Below, one piece after another: positions 1 through 5,912 of a stretch of 5,912 bases of DNA. Source of the DNA: a bacterium (GTDB lineage Bacteria; Cyanobacteriota; Vampirovibrionia; Gastranaerophilales; Gastranaerophilaceae). The first letter of the stretch is position 1, and every line of letters begins with the position of its first letter. The stretch lies in NCBI GenBank assembly GCA_004558955.1, contig SFZC01000110.1:1-5912 (forward strand), written 5' to 3'. A program made the translations under genes and the position numbers. The notes beneath the pieces are model-generated. The model did not search any database, was not told where the DNA came from, and saw only the letters and a program-made list of their open reading frames with translations.

Positions 1-8
1 TTCTTCAT
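1..8 (-). CDS. 5' end of the next gene (start codon and next codons only)
   Basis: ATG at 8-6 is followed by AAG and then the window edge, giving M-K and two bases of a third codon. GGAGG (20-16 on the minus strand) lies seven bases upstream, an ideal Shine-Dalgarno and the strongest in the window. A TATAAT box sits further upstream. These together support a real start. Product unknown. Its own promoter suggests a transcription unit separate from the glycosyltransferase operon. Confidence -1.
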
Positions 9-40
9 TGCACTGCCTCCGCCTATCTTTTGATACTTTC

Positions 41-69
41 ATTATACAGGATAATGCATGATGATACAG
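41..69 (-). promoter_or_regulatory. Candidate sigma-A promoter for the next minus-strand gene
   Basis: The minus strand carries a perfect TATAAT -10 box (46-41), which would start transcription near 34-36 and leave a leader of about 26-28 bases before the ATG at 8. Seventeen bases upstream, the -35 position reads CTGTAT (69-64), which matches TTGACA at only two of six bases. The hexamer CTGTAT recurs at 49-44, overlapping the -10, with a 20-base offset. An activator using paired direct sites is conceivable. The -10 is well supported by its spacing to a strong Shine-Dalgarno and start. Confidence -1.
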
Positions 70-70
70 T

Positions 71-90
71 AAAAAAACAAAATTTTGTTT
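71..90 (-). repeat. 16-base AT-rich palindrome with adjoining T run (minus strand)
   Basis: AAACAAAATTTTGTTT (75-90) is a perfect palindrome. On the minus strand it runs into four more T (74-71). A hairpin with an AATT loop would have a six-base stem holding a single GC pair, so it is at best a weak terminator. It lies just upstream of the promoter candidate at 41-69, so an A/T-rich upstream promoter element or a regulator site is an equal possibility. Confidence -1.
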
Positions 91-235
91 AACCTAGTGG
101 GTGAAATAAAATGTATTGCGAAAATCAGTTTCCAGCAGGTATTATTGCTGAAAAAACGGGATGTAACACTATGGTAAGTTTCACGGAATAAGGTGTAATA
201 TATACTTTATTGATATTCTCATATTATGTAGAATC

Positions 236-261
236 GTTGTTACACTCCATTGTATAACAGC
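236..261. repeat. Imperfect inverted repeat, hairpin-forming
   Basis: GTTGTTACAC (236-245) and GTATAACAGC (252-261) can pair as a ten-base stem with one mismatch and one wobble, around a six-base loop. It can fold in RNA from either strand. No T run follows on either strand, so it is not a standard intrinsic terminator. It could protect the 3' end of the operon transcript, bind a regulator, or be chance in AT-rich DNA. Confidence -1.
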
Positions 262-579
262 TATAATTACAGGCACTAATTTACTTATTTTTTCATTTAC
301 TATGTTATCCTTCCATTTTTCAAAATCACGTAACAATATTACAATTTTTCAGGAGCAATTTCAAAATAGCCAAATAACTTTCGAATTCCATTGGAAATTA
401 TCTTAGATAACTTTTGTGACATAAATTTCTTATACCCGATAGCACATGCAATTATTGTAATAAATAACAAGCTGTTCACAATTCTCCAATCGCTCGTTAT
501 TCTTGAAAACAAATTAAACAAACAAATAATTATTGCCTGATGAAAAATAAAAAATTCAAATTGTATTTTACCAAATAGC

Positions 580-609
580 TCAAATATTATCTAAAGCAAT
601 CAAAATATT
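580..609 (-). other. Deletion junction with short imperfect direct repeat
   Basis: The N-terminal acyltransferase frame ends at TGA 582-580 just after LDNI, while the C-terminal frame opens after TAG 593-591 and enters FELFGKIQ. The join of two family-typical segments within about ten bases marks the internal deletion near 582-590. Plus-strand TCAAATATT (580-588) and TCAAAATATT (600-609) form an imperfect direct repeat at the junction. Whether the repeat took part in the deletion is inference. Confidence -1.
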
Positions 610-882
610 TGACAGCTGTATACATCCATTTATAATAATTGTTCTTAAAAATATAATCAACAATACACAAAAATGCAGCGGCCAAAAACGTATAATTTTC
701 TTAATTGCATACATAAATGAAGCCTTCCATGTTTTTGGCATACCTTTATAAAAATAATTATACCCAACCCAAAAACCAGAAGTAACAAACAATAATTCAC
801 ATGTTCTTGCTCCCAAATCAACATTAGAATTTGGGATTGAACTATGCCACCAAAAAAGTAATCGCATAGTAATTACCTTTAT

Positions 883-889
883 CCCCCCC
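883..889 (-). repeat. Seven-G homopolymer at the acyltransferase frameshift
   Basis: Seven consecutive G on the coding (minus) strand sit about 15 codons into the acyltransferase remnant. With seven, the frame from the TTG start runs into a stop after about 14 more codons. With six, it reads on into the conserved GIKVITM segment. Such a tract stands out in AT-rich DNA and is prone to slipped-strand change. It may be a simple inactivating mutation, a switching tract, or a sequencing error. Confidence -1.
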
Positions 890-946
890 AAGACTGCTAA
901 GATGCTGCTGTGCAAAATTTTTCGATTTCAATTATCTAATCTCCTA

Positions 947-2479
947 CTATATTCCTTTATTATTTAATAATTTCAATTTTTTAATTGCCTTATTTTCTTT
1001 TAATGCTTTTTCTTTTCTATGAAGTAATTTTCTTATAGCTCCATCCCATCCCCAATATAATAAAATAAAAAGAAGAAGATCTTGTTTACTTCCAAGCTTA
1101 TTTATAACATACATTCCCTCAATAAATCCAAAATCACCTTTAATGTCTCTTTTAGCTTTTCTACAGTACTCTTTGGAAAATTCTCTTTTTATTTTTTCCA
1201 GAGCATATCTATGTGTGTGTACTTTAACTAAATGTAAATAATCAAGTTGATTTCTATTGGATGAATTTTTCATAAATTTATCAAGATATTCAAAAATCGG
1301 AAAATGAACATATAATCGCTCATCATCTGCCGAGACATCTTGTCCAGGACGAGACATCCTATAATAATACAAATATTCCGGCACTGCTATAACTGATCTT
1401 GCTTTTGATGTTACTTCAATCTTAAACGGAAGATCATCAAATCGTTTGAGTTCTGTATAAAAATGAATCTTATTACGTTGAATCAAATCTTTACTATATA
1501 TTCCTCTCCAAATAGCAACCCTTTGATATCCTATCAATTCATCAATCTTTGCTGGATCGCTCGTTCCCTCATTATATGGATAACTCAATGCATCAGGTAC
1601 TTCAGCACTCAATCCTGTATTTTCATAATACTCTCGATATCCACAATATGCTATTTCATAAGTTCCTTCTAATGCCTTTGCCAATAATTTACGATACATA
1701 TCCGGCTGAATAAAATCATCTGGATCAACAAATCCAATATATCTACCCTTTGCTCTTTCTAATCCATACTGTCTTGCAGAAGCACAACCTCCATTTTTTT
1801 TAGACAACAACTTTATTCTAGAATCTCTTTGTGCATATTTTTTTACAATATCAGCACAATTATCAGGTGATCCATCATCCACAAACAAAAATTCCACAAA
1901 ATCTGTTTGCCATGTCGTTACTGTCTCTATACACTGTGGTAAATATTTTGCTATATTATACATAGGGAAAATAATACTTAATTCTATTGGATTTTCCTCA
2001 TTTTTTTCCCAATTCAATACGTCTTTCTTCCCACCACCAACATAAGATATTATGTATACTTTTTTTGTATTTTCTCGAAACTTTTCCCATATATCAAAAG
2101 TATTAATATAATTTCTATCATGCATTCCAATTAAATACCGTGCACTTAACTTAGATAATTTTTCTACAAATTCTTGATTTTTTACACCTTCATATAAGAT
2201 AGCCAAATCTTCTTGTCCAAATTTATGATCATCAAATTCATTTTTACGCAAAAGAATAAATTGTCTTGGAATATAATATTGTGAATCATTTTCAATATTT
2301 TCTTTTTCCTTTTCAACAGCTTTAAACAAATGATCCGAAAGAGATAAAACAGTTAATTTTTCCAAACATACACCTATTAAAATATCTTGCATAATTTTTA
2401 TTCCATGTTTAGATCCAATTATTAACAGAACTTCTTTAGGCGGCTTCTGCAATTCCAAATATAATACCATATCATCCAT
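947..2479 (-). CDS. GT2 glycosyltransferase with an unassigned N-terminal domain
   Basis: A 510-residue protein with a GT2 catalytic domain displaced to the middle. Residues 166-380 hold ELSIIFPMYNIAKYLPQCIE, DDGSPDNCAD (201-210), KKNGGCASARQYGL (227-240), the metal-binding FVDPDDF (250-256), RFDDLPFK (346-353) as the likely catalytic acid region, and YYYRMSRPGQ (371-380). All catalytic elements are present. Residues about 14-150 form an extra domain I do not recognise: LLIIGSKHG (18-26), then KLTVLSLSDHLFKAVEKEKE (41-60), then LIGMHDRNYINTFDIWEKF (116-134). The order of a glycine-rich turn, strand and helix resembles a Rossmann or SAM-methyltransferase-like fold, but that is weak inference. 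A hydrophobic patch (LLLFILLYWGW, 468-478) precedes a very basic tail. ATG at 2479 follows AGGAG (2490-2494) by ten bases, three bases after the previous stop. The sugar donor is unknown. Confidence -1.
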   Translation of the reverse strand: MDDMVLYLELQKPPKEVLLIIGSKHGIKIMQDILIGVCLEKLTVLSLSDHLFKAVEKEKENIENDSQYYIPRQFILLRKNEFDDHKFGQEDLAILYEGVKNQEFVEKLSKLSARYLIGMHDRNYINTFDIWEKFRENTKKVYIISYVGGGKKDVLNWEKNEENPIELSIIFPMYNIAKYLPQCIETVTTWQTDFVEFLFVDDGSPDNCADIVKKYAQRDSRIKLLSKKNGGCASARQYGLERAKGRYIGFVDPDDFIQPDMYRKLLAKALEGTYEIAYCGYREYYENTGLSAEVPDALSYPYNEGTSDPAKIDELIGYQRVAIWRGIYSKDLIQRNKIHFYTELKRFDDLPFKIEVTSKARSVIAVPEYLYYYRMSRPGQDVSADDERLYVHFPIFEYLDKFMKNSSNRNQLDYLHLVKVHTHRYALEKIKREFSKEYCRKAKRDIKGDFGFIEGMYVINKLGSKQDLLLFILLYWGWDGAIRKLLHRKEKALKENKAIKKLKLLNNKGI

Positions 2480-2482
2480 ATT

Positions 2483-3535
2483 TTATTTTCTCCTAATATT
2501 TTTTCCTATTTTTACCACTGCTTTTGTAATAAATTCTTTTCTATGATAATTACATATAACTTTATATAACGAAGACCTAAGTAATCTTAACAATATAATT
2601 TCTTTCCTACAAAGTTCACGCTGCTTAATAAAAATATTTATATATCTCTTTGGAACTGCTTTTAAATATAGATGTATTTTTTTAACCAATTCCCCATAAT
2701 TTTCTTTTTTTGTTACAGCCATCGACCAAGTTGCAAATGTAAAAAACATACGCAAAATATAACTAATTTCATTTTCATTCCATTCATTTTCTATCGCATA
2801 AACCAATGCTTTTGAAAAAACAGGTATAATATCTAAACGACCAGCATCTGATGATGCAGTAATTTGATTTCCAGAATTAATCCGATAACAAAATCCAACA
2901 TTTTCTACCATAATGCAACGTCTTGCCCAATAAAAAATATAAAAATGTGGAGCAACATCTTCCCATTTAACTCCTGTCGGAAAAGAAAATTCATATTTCT
3001 TCAAGAATTCCATACTCCATATACACCTATTCACGCTTGCTTCAAGTCCAAACATTTTAGGTGATTGTTGCGGATTTGTAACCATCGTATATTCAAAAAT
3101 TCCCCTTAATTCTTCATTATCAGCAAATTCTGTAAATTTACAATTTGACATATCATATACAACAGGTGTCATAAAAACTATTTCTGGTTTTTCAACTTCT
3201 CTTTCTAATCTATCTAACACTAACTCTACTGTTCTTGGCAGTAACCAATCATCACTATCCAAAAATTCTATATATTCCGTATCGCAGTACTCCATTCCAG
3301 TATTCCTTGCAGCTCCCAATCCAGCATTTTCCTTATATACATAAAAAAATCTTTCTGGAAATTTTTCAGCATATTTTTGAGCTATTTCTCCGCTCTTATC
3401 CTTAGATCCATCATCAACCATTATCACCTTAAAATCATGATTTGATTGATTCACCAAACTATCCAAACACTGTTCCAAATACTGTTCAACATTATATATT
3501 GGAACAACTATTGTAAGTTTTAAATCATTATTCAT
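2483..3535 (-). CDS. GT2 family glycosyltransferase (EpsJ/WcaA type)
   Basis: Inverting GT-A glycosyltransferase predicted to add one sugar to the lipid-linked repeat unit in the cytoplasm. The 350-residue protein opens directly with the GT2 domain: LTIVVPIYNVEQYLEQCLDS (7-26), VDDGSKDKSG (40-49) for nucleotide binding, ENAGLGAARNTG (69-80), and the metal-binding FLDSDDW (91-97). GVKWEDVAP (188-196) supplies the usual acidic ED pair. The tail is basic and ends KIGKNIRRK, which could help membrane association; there is no clear transmembrane segment. Length is normal for the family. ATG at 3535 is well supported by GAGGAG (3544-3549) with eight bases between. It lies 24 bases after the GlfT2-like gene and three bases before the next GT2 gene. 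The donor sugar cannot be read from sequence. The gene is AT-rich and its frame shows no disruption. Confidence -1.
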   Translation of the reverse strand: MNNDLKLTIVVPIYNVEQYLEQCLDSLVNQSNHDFKVIMVDDGSKDKSGEIAQKYAEKFPERFFYVYKENAGLGAARNTGMEYCDTEYIEFLDSDDWLLPRTVELVLDRLEREVEKPEIVFMTPVVYDMSNCKFTEFADNEELRGIFEYTMVTNPQQSPKMFGLEASVNRCIWSMEFLKKYEFSFPTGVKWEDVAPHFYIFYWARRCIMVENVGFCYRINSGNQITASSDAGRLDIIPVFSKALVYAIENEWNENEISYILRMFFTFATWSMAVTKKENYGELVKKIHLYLKAVPKRYINIFIKQRELCRKEIILLRLLRSSLYKVICNYHRKEFITKAVVKIGKNIRRK

Positions 3536-3559
3536 ATCACTTTCTCCTCATTTTCATTC

Positions 3560-5071
3560 CTATTTGCTCAAATACTTCATCCATGCACTTTTTTTTGTAT
3601 ATAATCCTGTTTTATTCTGATAATTAAGAACTGCATTTTTTCTTTCTTTTATCAGTTTCAAGCATACTCTGCCGCTTTTTTTCCAACATATCCAATTGCC
3701 ATCTTCTTCCACATCTCTTATTTTAAGATGAAGTTTTTCTGGATCTTGTTTCCATAACCAATCCATCCCCTTCAAAAAATCTTCTGCGCCTCTAACTACA
3801 AGAGAGACTTCCTTCTTTCTATTAAGAATAAGTCGAATTAATAATCGTTTCCAGAAAAATCGCCATATGCATTTTTCTGCCATCTTTTGACTGTACTGTT
3901 GTGTAATTTCAATTAAATCATTTCGAATATCATAATATAAATTACTTCCCACTACCCTACTATCTGGGGTTCTATGCCATACACTAATTCCATTCAAAAA
4001 AACAATTCCATTCTTTTGATTTCGCAATCCAAATTCAATATCATCATGGTGCAAAAATAACGGAATTGGCAAATTGTCTTCCCTGATAACATTTAGCGAA
4101 TAACAGCAGCACCACCAGCCCGAATACAGCGTTTTCTCCAATTTTGTTGTAATAAGATTTTCCCGTGTTGCATTCTCGTATTCGCGCACATCCAGATTTT
4201 TATTTGCATTCTTGATCAATCCCTTACTCCAGGTTTCTCCTGACGCAAATAACAGATACGGTTTATCCTCCCGAAGCATTGTTCCACCCAGAATGATATC
4301 TTTCCATTCTGGCTTCACCACACACAGAAAACCATACATTCGTACAAACAAATCCGACTCTAACACCGCATCATCATCCATAAGCACGACGTGCGTTAAC
4401 TGTCTTTCTTCTTTATCTTCCAAAACTTCCAGCATACCTCTGGTAAATCCACCTGCTCCACCGGCATTTTTATTCGGTATAACAGAAATTCTCTCCTGCC
4501 ACGCCTTTAAGTACTGCTGCAATGGTTCATATGCATCCAATGTTTTTCCATTATCAATGATGTATCCCCACAAGGCTTTCGAAACCTGCAGTTCTTCATT
4601 TTGCAATACCCGCTCACAGAGTATCTTTAAGTTGCGCAGGACATATTCTTCTCTGCGATATGTACAGATATCAATCCCGATTGCCACATGTGCAACCTCC
4701 TCACACACCCCCATATAATATCCTGATATCTGCTGCATCTTACACTTCTCATCCGGCACAAGAGAAAACCAGAAAACACCATCTGTGTATTTCTCCCATG
4801 GAAATTCTATGGTATACACATGTTTTGATTCTTCCAGCTTGATTTCATCAACACATTCCCGATTATGATAGAGTCGAAGCATTTGATATCCTGCGGTTTT
4901 GATAGACAACTGCAATTTTTCCAATCTTGTATACCGCTTCCATTTCTCGATATAAAAAAGATTGAAATATCCATCAAAACATATCTCTTCTCCCTTTCTA
5001 TGAAAATACAGGGCTTCTTCAACACAGATTTCCGGATCAGGCTGTAGAATTGTTTGTAATTGAATTTCCAT
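3560..5071 (-). CDS. GlfT2-like galactofuranosyltransferase (GT2 family)
   Basis: Probably transfers galactofuranose from UDP-Galf to a growing glycan at the cytoplasmic face of the membrane. At 503 residues it follows the GlfT2 plan: an N-terminal beta domain (about 1-125, with YFNLFYIEKWKRYT at 36-48), a GT-A domain from about 128, NAGGAGGFTRG (202-212), a metal-binding DDD (232-234), GWW (318-320), HDD with EFGLR (342-350) as the catalytic acid region, VWH (364-366) as the likely metal-binding histidine, and NLYYDIRND (377-385). All key residues are present, so it looks functional. The C-terminus (about 395-503) is basic. Start ATG at 5071 has AAAGGA (5081-5086) nine bases upstream. It predicts a UDP-galactopyranose mutase elsewhere in the locus or genome. 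Base composition changes within the gene near 4070. Galactofuranose specificity is inferred from family resemblance; a related furanosyl or other sugar cannot be excluded. Confidence -1.
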   Translation of the reverse strand: MEIQLQTILQPDPEICVEEALYFHRKGEEICFDGYFNLFYIEKWKRYTRLEKLQLSIKTAGYQMLRLYHNRECVDEIKLEESKHVYTIEFPWEKYTDGVFWFSLVPDEKCKMQQISGYYMGVCEEVAHVAIGIDICTYRREEYVLRNLKILCERVLQNEELQVSKALWGYIIDNGKTLDAYEPLQQYLKAWQERISVIPNKNAGGAGGFTRGMLEVLEDKEERQLTHVVLMDDDAVLESDLFVRMYGFLCVVKPEWKDIILGGTMLREDKPYLLFASGETWSKGLIKNANKNLDVREYENATRENLITTKLEKTLYSGWWCCCYSLNVIREDNLPIPLFLHHDDIEFGLRNQKNGIVFLNGISVWHRTPDSRVVGSNLYYDIRNDLIEITQQYSQKMAEKCIWRFFWKRLLIRLILNRKKEVSLVVRGAEDFLKGMDWLWKQDPEKLHLKIRDVEEDGNWICWKKSGRVCLKLIKERKNAVLNYQNKTGLYTKKSAWMKYLSK

Positions 5072-5073
5072 TT

Positions 5074-5912
5074 CTATAATTCCTTTCTCAGAAGTCTGCG
5101 TACCATACGTCTTCTCATAGTTCCTGCCGGTATCAGCTGATTGACCTTCCTCATATCCACCTTAATTATCGGTCCTTTTTTGCCCAATTGAAACTCACGG
5201 ACATTCTGGTGGAAAATCACATATGGAACCTCCGCACACTTTGCCGATCCCTGCTGTTTTAACCAGGTATAGTACACGCCAAACAATCGCTCCGCAATAT
5301 ACCCCGTCACACGCTTTTCTTTATCACTATATCCGGAAAAATCTGTCTGGCTCTCAAATTTCTCCAAAACAGGAAACAGCCAGTTCATATATGCATGAAA
5401 GTATCCCCTTTTCATAATATACATATTGCAGAAATAAATATATTTCGATTGCATATATGCGTCACATGCCGCCGCCTGTTCCGGATGCATGTCTTTTAAG
5501 ATTGCAATTGCACGATCCAGATCTCCGATACGGTGAAACTGTCCAAACTGTTCATATGCTGTCACATCCATATGCTCACTCAGCACTGTAATCACATCAT
5601 ATTGTTCAATCACATGCCGCATATGCATCTCATCCAAATCATAAGGAGATAGATCTTTCTCCAGAGAATCCGCTTCCAAATACGGTGTCCATCGCTTCAG
5701 TTGTATTTTGCCATTTATCACGGGGAAATTTTGTTTGAAACTCATATATCTGCGATAATGAAAAAATCCATAATAGTCTGCCTGCAGATTTTTCCACGCC
5801 CAATACTGTGCCGTAAGTTCACAGTAGGATCTGTTTTTCTTTGAAATGTTCTCGCCCTCATCATCATGAAGAATTCCTTCTATATGATGATCTGCCAATG
5901 CACTTCCTACCT
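5074..5912 (-). CDS. DUF4422 family polysaccharide-biosynthesis protein, 5' end outside the window
   Basis: DUF4422 proteins occur in capsule and exopolysaccharide clusters and are thought to be glycosyltransferases; donor and acceptor are unknown here. The frame stays open to the right edge. A TTG at 5898 could be taken as a start, but the residues before it (VGSA) continue the family's N-terminal pattern, so the true start lies outside and roughly 20-25 residues are probably missing. In the 278 visible residues I see the family signature DDEGENISKKN (about 16-26), the adjoining YCELTAQYWAWKN (29-41), HYRRY (51-55), and later FHRIGDLDRAI and YFCNMYIMKRGYF. There is no signal peptide or membrane segment in the visible part, so it is probably cytoplasmic. 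It ends two bases before the next gene, whose Shine-Dalgarno lies in its last codons. GC content is higher than in the genes further left. The family call is firm; the enzymatic role is inferred. Confidence -1.
   Translation of the reverse strand, partial: VGSALADHHIEGILHDDEGENISKKNRSYCELTAQYWAWKNLQADYYGFFHYRRYMSFKQNFPVINGKIQLKRWTPYLEADSLEKDLSPYDLDEMHMRHVIEQYDVITVLSEHMDVTAYEQFGQFHRIGDLDRAIAILKDMHPEQAAACDAYMQSKYIYFCNMYIMKRGYFHAYMNWLFPVLEKFESQTDFSGYSDKEKRVTGYIAERLFGVYYTWLKQQGSAKCAEVPYVIFHQNVREFQLGKKGPIIKVDMRKVNQLIPAGTMRRRMVRRLLRKEL

Larger units (their letters stand above)
9..338. other. Gene-free AT-rich stretch downstream of the operon
   Basis: No convincing gene. It holds an imperfect inverted repeat (236-261), a palindrome (75-90), a minus-strand open run of 55 codons (348-181) without a plausible start or ribosome site, and a promoter candidate for the next minus-strand gene. 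I see no GC-rich stem followed by a T run, so no strong intrinsic terminator for the operon is evident. The stretch may contain further decayed sequence beyond the acyltransferase remnant. Confidence -1.
339..931 (-). pseudogene. Broken acyltransferase-3 gene (frameshift plus internal deletion)
   Basis: Remnant of a membrane acyltransferase of the acyltransferase-3 family, which O-acylates surface glycans. Three pieces lie in three frames. Piece one starts at TTG 931, with AGGAG (941-945) nine bases upstream and overlapping the end of the GT2 gene, and encodes KSKNFAQQHLSSLGG. At a run of seven G (883-889 on the plus strand as C) the frame shifts; six G would join it to piece two (to 580), with GIKVITM, FWWHSSIPN, VDLGARTCELLFVTSGFWVG and KKIIRFWPLHF, a typical N-terminal third with two membrane segments. 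Piece three (590-339) encodes the C-terminus, with FELFGKIQFEFFIFHQ and a final hydrophobic helix. About 200 residues remain where the family usually has 330-400, so the central membrane helices are gone. It is unlikely to be functional. The family call is confident; exact acyl group and target are unknown. Confidence -1.

Noticed and set aside
133..150. CAGCA/TGCTG inverted repeat as a terminator
   Set aside because: The five-base stem is followed by A rather than T on the plus strand, and on the minus strand the T run lies before the stem, not after it.
111..191. Plus-strand 26-codon frame starting ATG at 111
   Set aside because: Only a weak GGGTG upstream, no promoter, and no recognised peptide family; chance frame in AT-rich DNA is the simpler reading.
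913..915. TTG at 915 as the start of a stand-alone 111-residue protein
   Set aside because: It has no Shine-Dalgarno at proper distance and lies inside the piece encoded from TTG 931, which has AGGAG nine bases upstream; a seven-G frameshift explains the data better.
1463..1672. Plus-strand open frame of 69 residues opposite the second GT2 gene
   Set aside because: Antisense shadow of the GT2 catalytic domain with no ribosome site of note and no recognisable motif.
4212..4718. Plus-strand open frame of 168 residues
   Set aside because: It lies wholly opposite the GlfT2-like gene, has low-complexity composition rich in Ser, Thr and Pro, and matches no family I recognise; the minus strand here holds catalytic motifs.
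5896..5898. TTG as the start of the DUF4422 gene
   Set aside because: The frame continues upstream to the window edge with VGSA, which fits the family's N-terminal pattern, and the family's first strand is missing if TTG is used.

Overview
This window is the tail of a surface-polysaccharide (capsule, exopolysaccharide or cell-wall glycan) gene cluster, with every convincing gene on the minus strand and read from high to low coordinates. Low GC, strong AGGAG Shine-Dalgarno sequences, a TTG start and GT2 enzymes of EpsJ type point to a Firmicute, most plausibly a gut or rumen clostridium such as a Lachnospiraceae member. No taxonomic marker is present, so this is inference.

Layout in order of transcription: (1) 5912-5074, a DUF4422 protein cut by the right edge of the window; (2) 5071-3560, a GlfT2-like galactofuranosyltransferase; (3) 3535-2483, a compact GT2 glycosyltransferase; (4) 2479-947, a second GT2 enzyme with an unrecognised N-terminal domain of about 160 residues; (5) 931-339, a broken acyltransferase-3 gene carrying a frameshift at a seven-G run and a large out-of-frame internal deletion; (6) 338-9, an AT-rich gene-free stretch with inverted repeats, a short open frame without a credible start, and a good -10 box; (7) 8-1, the first codons of another gene behind a near-ideal GGAGG Shine-Dalgarno.

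The first five units are separated by only 2, 24, 3 and 15 bases, and most Shine-Dalgarno sequences lie in the end of the preceding gene, so they form one operon with likely translational coupling. Together the enzymes would add successive sugars, probably including galactofuranose, to a lipid-linked repeat unit, and the acyltransferase once decorated it. Flippase, polymerase, priming transferase and UDP-galactopyranose mutase are not in this window. With the acyltransferase broken, the present glycan probably lacks the acyl group that enzyme added.

Base composition changes inside the GlfT2-like gene near 4.07 kb: richer in GC to the right (often 40-52% per 60-base line) and poorer to the left (often 23-35%). 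This suggests a mosaic locus in which the distal part was acquired or exchanged. I found no RNA genes, CRISPR arrays, complete mobile elements or wholly new system. The most interesting signals are the decayed acyltransferase with its G tract, the unassigned N-terminal domain on the second GT2 enzyme, and the composition break.
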